Assembly: GCA_017854775.1 (NCBI GenBank)
Contig: JAFMHC010000013.1
Span: 1-44,951 of the forward strand
Length of the DNA stretch: 44,951 bases
DNA from: Gammaproteobacteria bacterium
GTDB lineage: Bacteria; Pseudomonadota; Gammaproteobacteria; Arenicellales; Arenicellaceae
Direction: 5' to 3'
Shown here: positions 18,637 to 27,547 of the stretch, in pieces
Layout: each line of letters starts with the position of its first letter
Position numbering within the stretch: the first letter of the stretch is position 1
Notes under the pieces: model-generated
Databases searched by the model: none
Told to the model about the DNA's origin: nothing
What the model saw: the letters and a program-made list of their open reading frames with translations, nothing else
Position numbers and translations under genes: made by a program

Positions 18637-19332
18637 TTATTGGTAGCGGCGATTTGAATTAGAGTTTTGACGCTTTGAGCGAAACGAAGGTTTAAGGCGA
18701 AGCTCTATCTTCTTTGTTGTTGACTGGTCACCAATTGTAATCGTTTCTCTATATGATTTCTTTTGTCTTGGGTGCCATAGCACAAGTTCATACTCCCCTG
18801 CAGAAACATTCGTTAATTGAGCCTCACCTAGCTGATTAGTTTTTTGATAGTAAGGAGTATCAACAATCACCACATAGGCACTCATCCAATCATGAATGTT
18901 ACATCCGAGGGTCGCGACACCTGCGATATCAAATTCAATTGGTTCATTAGGTATGCCTTTATACAAGGGCAAATCAAACGTTTTTGCTTTTGAAAACGAG
19001 TAAACATGATGCAAGATGTCATCTTGGTTTGGAAATGAAACTAAGGAGCCAACAGGGATTACTGTCACCGCAGGAACAAATTCTCGGTCTATTTGCTTTA
19101 TCTCAATGTTGAGAGGCGCAGGCGAGGTTGATTGCTGGATGCCCCCCAGTCGTTCGAGCGTTACTACAACACTCTCTATAGGTTGATTTTTTTGTGTGTT
19201 GATACTGATTTTTAGATCGCCAGCGATGCTATGTGCCGATACCAAGATAGCGACGAGGAAGCACAATTGTGATTTTAGGCGCATGGATTGGTTTGATTTG
19301 CTTTCGCTCATTTTTATAGCGTGAATATACAT
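18637..19332 (-). CDS. Exported cupredoxin-like protein (methylamine-utilisation-protein type)
   Basis: After a signal peptide (RLKSQLCFLVAILVSAHSIAG) the protein has a plastocyanin-like fold signature: SFPNQDDILHHVYSFS, LYKGIP and VATLGCNIHDWMSAYVVIVD, which contains the Cys-x4-5-Met/His pattern of blue-copper-like domains. A carboxypeptidase-regulatory-like strand set follows (GEAQLTNVSAGEYELVLWHP). Proteins like this are often annotated as methylamine utilisation proteins without evidence for that role. The start is uncertain: ATG 19332 has GGTAAG upstream, while TTG 19347 and ATG 19311 and 19284 are alternatives. It is closely coupled to the barrel gene upstream. Confidence 0.7.
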   Translation of the reverse strand: MYIHAIKMSESKSNQSMRLKSQLCFLVAILVSAHSIAGDLKISINTQKNQPIESVVVTLERLGGIQQSTSPAPLNIEIKQIDREFVPAVTVIPVGSLVSFPNQDDILHHVYSFSKAKTFDLPLYKGIPNEPIEFDIAGVATLGCNIHDWMSAYVVIVDTPYYQKTNQLGEAQLTNVSAGEYELVLWHPRQKKSYRETITIGDQSTTKKIELRLKPSFRSKRQNSNSNRRYQ

Positions 19333-19340
19333 TTTGCTAC

Positions 19341-20213
19341 TTACCAATTAACGCTATATTCAAGAGATAGAAGGTGGCGTGAATATTTAGACTCATTGCC
19401 AGCTTTACCGGATTGACGAGTAACTAAAAAGCTTAATGCCGACTGCTCAGTTAGCAGACGATCCAATCCAATCGCAACTGAATATGCATGACCATCACTT
19501 CTATAGGCAATCGCGTCTGACCTAATGTCTGAATAGTCATTTGCGGCTGAAGCCCGAGCAAGAATTGATAGATTAGGTTTTGATATAGAAACCAAATCAC
19601 CATCGATAAATGAAATGCTCATAGGCATTGACCAATTGGAATCAAGATAGGTTATGGATGATAACTCGGCGCTTATGAAGTCACGATCAAATACGTTTCC
19701 ACGCAACGGTGATTGCAGTTGTTCAGGAGTGATCTGATCATCTTTGGCGCGATGCCGTTCAGCCCTTAGATTTAGCGCCAAATCAATGCGCTGATTGATA
19801 GGCTTGCTTAGGCCGATGGTTAGGCTACTAACAAAGGCATCGTCTACGTTAACTTGGTAATTTCTCGATTCGCCTGAAATACCGATAGTTAATCTAGGTG
19901 TTTGAAAGCCCAAACCGAGCTTTCTTGTGTATGTTGCGTATAAGCCAACGTCTATATGATCACGAGCGTAATTATTGTATTTGTTGATATCTAGGCTGCC
20001 AGTTAAGCTGAGATGGCTAAATGGACTCAGCCTTTTGGTCAGAGTTTTTTCACCACTGACCCGTATCGAATTTGCTGAAACAATACGGTCTGAGTTTGGC
20101 GTAAAGCCAACGTTGCTATCATGCAATAGACCAAGCGATATCACTGAATCTTGTGCATTTGATTGAATTGGCAACAAACAAATGGTAATCAGTAATAGGC
20201 TCTCAGGTTTCAT
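19341..20213 (-). CDS. Outer-membrane beta-barrel protein, unknown role
   Basis: A signal peptide (MKPESLLLITICLLPIQSNA) is followed by about 270 residues of alternating hydrophobic strands ending in an aromatic residue (LEYSVNW), the usual C-terminal signature of outer-membrane barrels. The ATG at 20213 is preferred over the TTG at 20228. It is the first gene of a unit with the cupredoxin-like protein and the cyclase. A barrel, a periplasmic copper-type protein and a membrane cyclase could together form a sensing chain across the envelope; this is inference. Confidence 0.65.
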   Translation of the reverse strand: MKPESLLLITICLLPIQSNAQDSVISLGLLHDSNVGFTPNSDRIVSANSIRVSGEKTLTKRLSPFSHLSLTGSLDINKYNNYARDHIDVGLYATYTRKLGLGFQTPRLTIGISGESRNYQVNVDDAFVSSLTIGLSKPINQRIDLALNLRAERHRAKDDQITPEQLQSPLRGNVFDRDFISAELSSITYLDSNWSMPMSISFIDGDLVSISKPNLSILARASAANDYSDIRSDAIAYRSDGHAYSVAIGLDRLLTEQSALSFLVTRQSGKAGNESKYSRHLLSLEYSVNW

Positions 20214-20340
20214 AATCTTGTGTATCAAAAAGTGTGATCAATTATTCAATTGTGATTTCTCTATATCATACAATTAAAGGCTAGCCGGCCACAGTTTAGG
20301 ATTAATTAATCTGCAACTATCCCTAGCGCCAAGCCGTCTA

Positions 20341-22335
20341 CTATAACGACAAGCTCTGTACCTTAGTACGAATGTTGGCATAGCTGAAATTCTCACAAAG
20401 CGCAAAACCGGCTAATTGCCTTGTCTTGTTGCGGGCAAAAATGGGCACACTCAAGCCGGCTAAAAATCGGCAAAGTAATTCATCTGATAATGGCACAGTT
20501 ATTTTAGTCGCAAGGTGGTTTTTAAGTTCGTCTAACACTTGGCTGAGTGTTTCATCACTTGGCCAATCTTGTTGCTGAGAATAAGCTAGCTCCGCCACGT
20601 GACCTCTACAGACGCTGCAATGGCCGCATTTTTGCGGAGCATTTTGGTCATCAAAGTATCGTGAGAGATTATAACTTAAGCACTTATCTAGCTCGAAAAA
20701 ACGTATTAATGCGGCAATACGTTTAATCTCTTTGTATTCTTTTTCGACAAAATACTGATGTAGGTTTGCTGCAAGCTTACTATCCGCGAGTGCCTCGCTA
20801 TTGACCGCAAATACTTCTGTCATGCGTTTAGTTTCGAGTTCTATACAGTGAGTTTCTTGTAAGTACTCAAGTGCGGTAATAACTCTCTCTCGATTACTAT
20901 CATAGTTGGCAAAAAGAGCATCAAAGTCCGGCTCGCCCCACACCTTTTTCATATTGGTGTTATTGAAAATTGCCTCAACAAAGTGTCGCCGTTCACCTTC
21001 AAACCGATTCAGAATTTCTGTTTTTGGTTTCAAGAACTTGTACTTAAACTCGGCAAAGTAGGCGTACTTCGGGCGTACAACGCCTAAGAGTTCCAGTTGA
21101 ACCAACAAGGTTTTTAACGGTAAGGGCCGCACATTACTCGCATTCGATAAGCTTATTAACTGCAGTTCCCAGTTACCTGCTTGGGTCTCGGTCTGAATGT
21201 TGTTCAACACAAAGTCGATCGCGACCAGTTCAGGGGTATCGCCATAGACAAAATTTTCGACCGTATTCAGGCCGTCAAGATTTGCCAAGGTGATGCATCG
21301 CGAAGGTAAGCTATCTCTGCCTGCGCGGCCAATTTCTTGGCTATAGTTTTCAATAGACTTTGGCAGGTCATAATGAATAACGAAGCGTATATTTGATTTG
21401 TCGATGCCCATACCAAAGGCAATAGTGGCGACCACTATTTGAATTTTTCCTGCCATGAATTGTTCTTGAATATGCTGGCGTTTATCATTATTGAAACCAG
21501 CATGATAAGCCGCGGCATTGACTTTATTCTTGCACAGATAATCGGCAACGCGTTCAGCCGTTTGTTGCTGTGTTACATAGACGATGCCGGGCTGTTTTTG
21601 TAACGCGCTCTCGATTGCCTGATCTGAACTGGGATTATTTAGAACATGCTGCAACAACATTTTATTTTTGTTAGCGGTACTTACCGGTACTACCGCCAAG
21701 TCAAGGTTTGAACGGTAAAATCCTGTTTGCACAATATGTTGTTCAGCTATACCGAACTTAGTTGCCATATCACGCTTAACGGTTTTGGTCGCCGTGGCGG
21801 TTAACAATAAGACCAACGGGATATTTAATTCATCACGATAGGTAGGTAGCTTTAAATAGTCGGGTCTAAAATTGTGGCCCCATTCTGAGATGCAGTGAGC
21901 CTCATCAACTACCAACATCGATAACGGAATAGCGTTTATAAACTGGCGGAAGCGTTCATTTTTGAAACGCTCAACCGACACCATTAAAATCTTTAGTTTA
22001 CCGTCACGTGCGTCGGCCATTACCCGTTGGTTTTCGGTAGGCGTTAAGCTTGAATCAATGCTGGCGGCTGAAATTCCTTTGCCAGCTAAGAAAGTAAGCT
22101 GATCTTTCATTAAAGCTAATAAGGGTGATACTACAAGTGTAAGGCGCGGTAAATGTAATGCGGTAAATTGGTAACATAATGATTTACCAGAACCGGTCGG
22201 AAAAATAGCCAGCGATGATTCGCCGGACAATAATTGGGTGATGGTCTGTTCTTGTCCAGTGCGAAACTGGTCGAAACCAAATGTTTGTTTTAATTCGCGA
22301 TGCAATTCTATTGTCATGTTTTTAGCTGAATCCAT
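20341..22335 (-). CDS. recQ: RecQ-family ATP-dependent DNA helicase
   Basis: All main helicase motifs are visible: Q motif FGFDQFRTGQEQTI, Walker A PTGSGKSL (residues 46-53), DEAH at 144-147 in LVVDEAHCISEWG, and motif VI in EIGRAGRDSLPS. The RecQ zinc-binding cysteines lie near residues 550-577 (KC..., QKCGHCSVCRG). A short winged-helix and tail follow; no clear HRDC domain is seen, and at 664 residues the length suits a RecQ-like protein. It unwinds 3'-5' in repair and recombination. It follows a 56-aa protein and RNase H1 on the same strand. Confidence 0.9.
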   Translation of the reverse strand: MDSAKNMTIELHRELKQTFGFDQFRTGQEQTITQLLSGESSLAIFPTGSGKSLCYQFTALHLPRLTLVVSPLLALMKDQLTFLAGKGISAASIDSSLTPTENQRVMADARDGKLKILMVSVERFKNERFRQFINAIPLSMLVVDEAHCISEWGHNFRPDYLKLPTYRDELNIPLVLLLTATATKTVKRDMATKFGIAEQHIVQTGFYRSNLDLAVVPVSTANKNKMLLQHVLNNPSSDQAIESALQKQPGIVYVTQQQTAERVADYLCKNKVNAAAYHAGFNNDKRQHIQEQFMAGKIQIVVATIAFGMGIDKSNIRFVIHYDLPKSIENYSQEIGRAGRDSLPSRCITLANLDGLNTVENFVYGDTPELVAIDFVLNNIQTETQAGNWELQLISLSNASNVRPLPLKTLLVQLELLGVVRPKYAYFAEFKYKFLKPKTEILNRFEGERRHFVEAIFNNTNMKKVWGEPDFDALFANYDSNRERVITALEYLQETHCIELETKRMTEVFAVNSEALADSKLAANLHQYFVEKEYKEIKRIAALIRFFELDKCLSYNLSRYFDDQNAPQKCGHCSVCRGHVAELAYSQQQDWPSDETLSQVLDELKNHLATKITVPLSDELLCRFLAGLSVPIFARNKTRQLAGFALCENFSYANIRTKVQSLSL

Positions 22336-22411
22336 TCATTAGCTTTTAAGATGCCGCCGAGCAAATTGATAGGTATTTAAAAACGCCATTTCTATCAATA
22401 GCTCGCGGAAA

Positions 22412-22582
22412 TTAATCTTTCTTGGTAATGGTGATTTCGAGGCTTTGAGTGTCACCCGCGAACCATTTTTGCACATACAGGGTGCCCATAATTGGTGCCT
22501 TACCGTCTTCAGGCACCTCTTTATAACGCACACTGTTTTTGGTTTCTTTCTCGATTCTAAATTTTACTGTGGTTTGCGGCAT
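22412..22582 (-). CDS. Conserved small protein, 56 aa
   Basis: This short gene lies between RNase H1 and RecQ. It starts at ATG 22582 with AAGGA upstream and ends at 22412. The product begins MPQTTVKFRIEKETKNSVRY and contains APIMGTLYVQKWFAG and LEITITKKD. The pattern (K-E-T-K-N-x-V-R-Y, then G-T-L-Y-V-x-K) recurs in small bacterial proteins of unknown function, and the fold is probably a small beta-sheet. No function is known to me. Confidence 0.75.
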   Translation of the reverse strand: MPQTTVKFRIEKETKNSVRYKEVPEDGKAPIMGTLYVQKWFAGDTQSLEITITKKD

Positions 22583-22638
22583 GCTTGTTCCTTATTTGGT
22601 TTTGAACTAATAGCGGCTGTGAATGGTTAATCGCTTGA

Positions 22639-23409
22639 CTAGCCTGCTCTTAATTTCAATAGACCGGCTACGTCAAGTTCACCATTATAACGGGTAAAAT
22701 CAGGTTCTCTTTTACCAATCGCGATTATCGACATTCGGTCAGCTAACTCGTTACCTTCAACACCAACATGGCCATTCACATGCAATACCTGAATTTTACC
22801 CTTGAGCTGTTGGTGTAAGGTAAACATCTGCTTGATTAATTCAAGATTTTTGATTTCCCCGCCCGCTTTTTTCCAACCTTTTTTCTGCCAGTTAACCGCC
22901 CATTGAGTAACACACTGGATGGAATATTTGGAGTCGCAAAATATCGCTACAGATTGGCCTTTGTCGACTTCACTTGCTGCCATTATCAATGCTTGATGCA
23001 GTGCGTGTAATTCGGCTGTGTTATTGGTGCCATTTGGCTCAAATAAGCCGTACCAGAGTTCGTCAACTTTATTGTTACGATACACTGCGACGCCCGAGCC
23101 TGCTTTGCCAGGGTTAGGTTCACAACCCCCATCGGTAAATATTTTGGTATCCAAGGTCATCGCCGCGATTTCATCAGCGGTATAGGTTTTTACAGTTTGC
23201 TTCGTAGACTTCTTTTTGACCAAAGAGCCACTCGGTTTGCTGGTTGTTGATGCAACCTTACCGGTGAATGCTGCTTGCGCTTCTGCCCGAGTCTTAAAAG
23301 ATTTATATTTCGCGCCAGCAAACGCGTCAACCTGCTTCTTGCAGGTGTTCCAATCGGTAAAAATACCTGTTTCTCTACCTTGCCAAACTACATAAAATTT
23401 TTTAGCCAT
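22639..23409 (-). CDS. Ribonuclease H1 with N-terminal viroplasmin-like RNA-DNA-binding domain
   Basis: Residues 1-50 match the hybrid-binding (viroplasmin) domain: KFYVVWQGRETGIFTDW and YKSFKTRAEAQAAF. A 35-residue Lys/Thr linker leads to the RNase H domain. The catalytic acids are Asp93 (FTDGGCEPNPG), Glu133 (AELHAL), Asp159 (FCDSKYS) and Asp224 (GNELAD). It degrades RNA in RNA-DNA hybrids in the cytoplasm. The ribosome site AAGGGG is six bases upstream. It heads the unit with the 56-aa protein and RecQ. Confidence 0.92.
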   Translation of the reverse strand: MAKKFYVVWQGRETGIFTDWNTCKKQVDAFAGAKYKSFKTRAEAQAAFTGKVASTTSKPSGSLVKKKSTKQTVKTYTADEIAAMTLDTKIFTDGGCEPNPGKAGSGVAVYRNNKVDELWYGLFEPNGTNNTAELHALHQALIMAASEVDKGQSVAIFCDSKYSIQCVTQWAVNWQKKGWKKAGGEIKNLELIKQMFTLHQQLKGKIQVLHVNGHVGVEGNELADRMSIIAIGKREPDFTRYNGELDVAGLLKLRAG

Positions 23410-23641
23410 TGTTGCCCCTTAGAGTTATGCAGAGGTCTCTGTTAATCATTTGGTTGGGAATGATATCGCAACGGCATCAATTAGCATATCGTCGGATTTG
23501 TTTATTTGCCGGTGCCTTCGCAGAGGCGTAACCGGTACGCTTAAGGGCTACGGGGCTTTGTATACGCTTTTATTGGTGTAATTAAGTGTAATCGACTTGG
23601 CGCACGATACGGTGTAAAACTAGTGAAACATAAATAAATGC

Positions 23642-23664
23642 GATTAGTTTGATATTCACTAATC
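23642..23664. promoter_or_regulatory. 23-bp inverted repeat before the lodA-type gene
   Basis: GATTAGT (23642-23648) and ACTAATC (23658-23664) are perfect inverted arms around a 9-base centre, ending just before the TAGGAGG ribosome site of the lodA-type gene. The position suits an operator or a 5' leader structure. Confidence 0.4.
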
Positions 23665-23688
23665 AGCACTGGCTAGGAGGCTTCTTAT

Positions 23689-25569
23689 ATGAAAGACACT
23701 ATTGTACGTGCCGCGATTCATCCCGCGATTGGTATTGCTCGTGTTGGCAACTCGAAGACAGAATTTTACATTGGTCCGGAAGTTATTAACCCAGCGGCGC
23801 AAGACCCTGGTTTCTATCGCGATGATACCGGCGCGTTAAAGCGCGAAGCCGCTCGGTTTAGAGTCTATGGCTACAATGCTCAAGGCGAGGTTGTGCGCGA
23901 ATTAAGCTGCGCTGATGCCGATATCGAATGGCAGGTTCATTTGGCCAATCAAAAGGCATCTTGGTATCAATTTCAGTTAGCCTTGGATATACCTGAAGCG
24001 GTTGCCGCTCCTGACACTGCGTTGCGTAATTCAGATATAAAAGGCAATGATAGAAAAAAACTGCTGATTGATGGCGGTAAGATCTCCATTTCTGGGGCTG
24101 ACCAATCTGGCTCTAAGTACAGGTTTGACAAAGGGCACTTCTTCGATAAGCCAGTCTATCTCGGTGAGTTACAAACACAGGCTGATGGTCAGTTACTGGT
24201 GCTCGGTGGGCACGGTCACTCGGCTTCTGTTGATGATAAACGCGCAACTACCTTCGCCAATAATAACGGCTGGCACGATGACACTAGCGATGGGCCGGTA
24301 ACTGCTAGGGTATCGATTGATGGTCAAGAACTGATTGTCGAGCCAGCATGGGTTGTGGTCGCCCCACCTAATTATGGGCCATTGCAAAAGTCAGTTAGGA
24401 CTATGTATGACCTAATCACTGACGTGCAAACTCAATCAGGATTGCTAGACCAGCCCGAAACCGTTTCATTTTCTAACGACATTATGCCGTTGTTTTTACG
24501 CATGAGTAACCTTGAGTGGGTGAACAAAGGGTATGCCACACAGTTCGGTTGGGGTGGCCCTCAGTATTTTCAGTCTGAAGCGTTATTAGCGCAATTAGGC
24601 GACGGATCAGATTTGTTTAAAGAGCTGCGTCAACAAACCGCCAATATGTTTCGAGAATTTAAACGTGATGGCAAAGCCCCTCAGCCATGGCCATGGTTAT
24701 ACGGCGACGCCATGAGTGTGCCGCCAGCGGATACACCACGACAACATGCTACCGTCACCGATACTCAATTAGCTTTGCTGCAACGTTGGGCCGAGGGCGA
24801 TTTTATCAGCGACTATGATCCTTCCTCGCAGTCGCCTCGAGAGCTGTGTGATGTGCCCTTGCAGGAACAGCCGAGGATGCTCGATCAAGCGGCATTAGAA
24901 TTTTGTTTAGCCGATGCGTTCCACCCGGGTTGTGAGATGACTTGGCCTATGCGTCATGCGAGTATGTATATGAGTGAATATCGTATTCGACACCGTCGAA
25001 GTAGCCAAGCCGTGCCCAACTACGGGTCGTTACTCACCCCCGACGTAGCTGTCTCTGAGCAAGGGCCACTTTACGCCCAGTCAGCGGGCGATATTACTCG
25101 CTGGATGGCGGTACCTTGGCAAACTGACACGGCAAGCTGTAAGTATGGGTATTACGCTGGCTACGGCCCTAAGTATGATCCGTATTTGCCGACCTTCTGG
25201 CCAGCTCGTGTACCGAATCAAGTGCTTACTGAGAGTGACTATGATCTGGTCATGGACGAGTCAGCGCCGAAAGAACAACGTAGCCAGGCATTTAATCGTC
25301 GAGATGATTGGTTTCGCACCCTAGGTGATGGTGGATATGTAGATCAAATTAACAACATGATTCACCACTTCGATAAAATGGGTGTGGTTGAAACTCGCAA
25401 AGGGCCTAGTGATGGATTGTTTCCAACTACCTTACAGGTCGAACATCGTGATTTAGATGCCATAGCGACTAACCAAACCTTTAGGGCTAAATCTACTGGT
25501 GGTGAAGATAAGGCTGAAGAAGATATCACCGCCATCGATAAATATAAGCGGTTTCCGAAAGGCTTATGA
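23689..25569 (+). CDS. LodA/GoxA-family CTQ-dependent amino acid oxidase
   Basis: The family signature opens the protein (IVRAAIHPAIGIARVGNS) and continues with FYIGPEV, GHGHSAS, the block ADAFHPGCEMTWPMRHASM, MAVPWQTDTASC and PTFWPARVPN. These oxidases use a cysteine tryptophylquinone made from a Cys and a Trp of the chain; Cys415 and Trp477 are 62 residues apart, close to the 65 of Marinomonas LodA as I recall it, so they are the candidates. Known members oxidise lysine at the epsilon amine (LodA) or glycine (GoxA) and release hydrogen peroxide and ammonia. No signal peptide, as in LodA. The stop overlaps the next start by four bases, so the LodB-type partner is translationally coupled. Substrate unknown. 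Confidence 0.9.
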   Translation: MKDTIVRAAIHPAIGIARVGNSKTEFYIGPEVINPAAQDPGFYRDDTGALKREAARFRVYGYNAQGEVVRELSCADADIEWQVHLANQKASWYQFQLALDIPEAVAAPDTALRNSDIKGNDRKKLLIDGGKISISGADQSGSKYRFDKGHFFDKPVYLGELQTQADGQLLVLGGHGHSASVDDKRATTFANNNGWHDDTSDGPVTARVSIDGQELIVEPAWVVVAPPNYGPLQKSVRTMYDLITDVQTQSGLLDQPETVSFSNDIMPLFLRMSNLEWVNKGYATQFGWGGPQYFQSEALLAQLGDGSDLFKELRQQTANMFREFKRDGKAPQPWPWLYGDAMSVPPADTPRQHATVTDTQLALLQRWAEGDFISDYDPSSQSPRELCDVPLQEQPRMLDQAALEFCLADAFHPGCEMTWPMRHASMYMSEYRIRHRRSSQAVPNYGSLLTPDVAVSEQGPLYAQSAGDITRWMAVPWQTDTASCKYGYYAGYGPKYDPYLPTFWPARVPNQVLTESDYDLVMDESAPKEQRSQAFNRRDDWFRTLGDGGYVDQINNMIHHFDKMGVVETRKGPSDGLFPTTLQVEHRDLDAIATNQTFRAKSTGGEDKAEEDITAIDKYKRFPKGL

Positions 25570-26702
25570 TCGACCCTAAAGCCAACTCTAAGACCGTCGG
25601 CGTCGATGTCTTGATCGTCGGTGGTGGAATGGCTGGTTGTGCGCTTGCCTATGCTCTTGCTCATAAATATTCTGTTTTGGTGTTGGAAAAAGAGCCTGAA
25701 ACGTCGCGGCAAGATCGCATTGGTGAGTCGCTACCAGCAGCGGCATTGCGCTCATTAAAATCCCTTGGCTTGAGCGATACAATTGACCAGTGTGCGCATA
25801 GTGATTACCACGGTGTTGTGTCAATTTGGGGGCAAAGTAGGCCTATCAGAAAAGATTTTTTTGATACGTTAGATGGCTCAGGCTTACATGTTGATCGCGG
25901 TTTGCTAAACCGCGCTATTAAAAAAGCAGCTGTTGGTGCTGGCGTCGGCTTTATTCAGGATGCTCAGCTAAGCTCTCTTTCGAGCAATAATGACGACTGG
26001 GCGGTTGAGGTCGACCGCACTGATGAGCATTATCATATTCAGGCGCGTATTGTCGTTGATGCCAGTGGCAGGGCTAGCGTTGTTGCACGAAAGCTGGGCA
26101 TGAGACGGGTTAATACCGATCGCGCTGTTGCTATTCATGCACAATGTACTCGAATGAAAACCGACCAAACGTTGCCACAGCTAAACTATCAAGGATCAAC
26201 CTTGATCGAAGCTGTCGAGAATGGTTGGTGGTACCGCGCGCCGCTGCCTAGCGGGAAGTATATTATTTCATTTCACACAGATAGTGATCTACCAATCACT
26301 TCTTTTATGCAAAAACCGGGGGTTTGGTTAGACGCGTTGCGATCAACTAAACTTATCAATAATGGCGTTGAGTTATCCCAAGAAAGTGCTCTAAAATTAG
26401 CGGTGTGCGCCGCTAATAGCAGCTTTCCGAGGCAATGCGCAGGCGATAATTGGCTAGCAATTGGCGACGCCGCTTTAGCATTCGACCCTTTATCGTCACA
26501 AGGCATGTTCAATGCGCTAACGACAGCTTTGTTGGCCAAACAGGCTATTTATGAAGTCTTGGATGGTAATTCTGATGCGACTGCGAGCTACGCTCGAAAA
26601 ATAGCTAGGGTTTGTAATGCATATCAACAAAATTTAACTGAGTTTTACCGAACAGAAGTGCGCTGGCGAGAAAGCCTTTTTTGGAAGCGCCGATTGGCTT
26701 AA
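25566..26702 (+). CDS. LodB-type FAD-dependent maturation protein
   Basis: A Rossmann FAD motif lies at residues 14-25 (VDVLIVGGGMAGCA) with the second FAD motif IGDAALAFDPLSSQG near residue 300. The overall form is that of the tryptophan-halogenase-like flavoproteins, to which LodB belongs. In the known system LodB is needed to form the tryptophylquinone cofactor in LodA. The gene starts inside the stop codon of the lodA-type gene (ATGA overlap), which supports the pairing. It lacks the lysine-containing extra motifs I would expect of a real flavin halogenase, though I did not align it. Confidence 0.88.
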   Translation: MIDPKANSKTVGVDVLIVGGGMAGCALAYALAHKYSVLVLEKEPETSRQDRIGESLPAAALRSLKSLGLSDTIDQCAHSDYHGVVSIWGQSRPIRKDFFDTLDGSGLHVDRGLLNRAIKKAAVGAGVGFIQDAQLSSLSSNNDDWAVEVDRTDEHYHIQARIVVDASGRASVVARKLGMRRVNTDRAVAIHAQCTRMKTDQTLPQLNYQGSTLIEAVENGWWYRAPLPSGKYIISFHTDSDLPITSFMQKPGVWLDALRSTKLINNGVELSQESALKLAVCAANSSFPRQCAGDNWLAIGDAALAFDPLSSQGMFNALTTALLAKQAIYEVLDGNSDATASYARKIARVCNAYQQNLTEFYRTEVRWRESLFWKRRLA

Positions 26703-26883
26703 TTCTAGTAAAAGGAATCAGATTTAACCGAGATGACGATTTCGTACTAAATAGGCCGAAAACCATATTTCCTCGGACATCCGTGCGTGAGGAACTTATT
26801 AGGCGATTTGTATAATTAACCACTACGTTCTAACAGATATACATAAAGGTAAGCTGTTATTGCATCATCACGTTTAATTATTT

Positions 26884-26940
26884 ATAGATATCGAGCGTTA
26901 TCTATTGACAATTAATTTGACTTCGCTACCATAGATAACG
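26884..26940 (+). promoter_or_regulatory. Promoter A with paired operator half-sites
   Basis: A 22-bp palindrome lies at 26884-26905 with arms ATAGATATCG and CGTTATCTAT (one mismatch, AG centre). It touches a TTGACA -35 box at 26905-26910; 16 bases later is a weak -10, TACCAT. A second half-site ATAGATAACG lies at 26931-26940. The same elements recur at four other promoters in this window. Confidence 0.6.
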
Positions 26941-26988
26941 GTCACTATATTAACTTTATTAATCTAAATCGAATCGGAGAAAAACCTA

Positions 26989-27462
26989 ATGAAAAACTTT
27001 AAAATTGCAGCATTTACACTCATCTCGTTTATCGTTGGCACTCAAAGTGCACTCGCGGAAAATTGTATCGATCTTGGCGGAGTCGCCATTGCAAACTTCA
27101 TTCCTGAAGGTGAAGGTAAGCCGATTATTATCGCGGCAAGCCTAATGGGAAGCGTTTCAAATGGGGCGGGTAAAATCACGGCGCAGCGAACTACTAAGAC
27201 TGGTTTGGAAATGGATATGGAGCACTACTTCAGTCGTCCAGACGGCGGCACAGTATATACCAAAGATTTGGGTACTCTTACTGCAGTACCAGGAAAGCCA
27301 GGTCGCTTTATGATCGAAATCACTTATGACGTACAAGAAGAAGAGTCAAGAGGCACTCTTAAGAACTACAACGGCACTTTCAATAGCTACGGCCTTGTTG
27401 ATCTGCGCGACTCAGCTGACATGAAAGGTCTTGTTCGTTACGAAGGCAAAATCTGTAAATAA
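26989..27462 (+). CDS. Exported hypothetical protein, 157 aa
   Basis: The start has CGGAGAAAAACCT upstream. A signal peptide (ending ALA) is followed by a mature chain beginning ENCIDLGG and ending YEGKICK, so two cysteines at the ends are probably disulfide bonded. The middle is alternating strand (IIIAASLMGSVSNGAGK, RFMIEITYDV, YNGTFNSYGLVDLRD), consistent with a small beta-barrel. I do not recognise the family. It is the first gene after promoter A and is separated by a strong hairpin from the glyoxalase-like gene. Confidence 0.65.
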   Translation: MKNFKIAAFTLISFIVGTQSALAENCIDLGGVAIANFIPEGEGKPIIIAASLMGSVSNGAGKITAQRTTKTGLEMDMEHYFSRPDGGTVYTKDLGTLTAVPGKPGRFMIEITYDVQEEESRGTLKNYNGTFNSYGLVDLRDSADMKGLVRYEGKICK

Positions 27463-27490
27463 GCATCGATTGAATAATCGACTGGAATAG

Positions 27491-27514
27491 CGGAGCATCG
27501 ATCACGATGCTCCG
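27491..27514 (+). terminator. Hairpin between the exported-protein gene and the glyoxalase gene
   Basis: A perfect 10-bp stem (CGGAGCATCG / CGATGCTCCG) with an ATCA loop is followed only by TTTG. It may be a partial terminator or an mRNA-stabilising element that lowers expression of the downstream genes relative to the first. Confidence 0.5.
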
Positions 27515-27547
27515 TTTGTAGAACATTTAACTCTAGGAAGTGCAACG

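Noticed and set aside
18637-19332. Methylamine utilisation pathway
   Set aside because: Only a single cupredoxin-like protein with that customary label is present; no mau genes are seen in the window.
25566-26702. Flavin-dependent halogenase
   Set aside because: The fold is related, but the ATGA overlap with a LodA-type gene points to the LodB maturation role.
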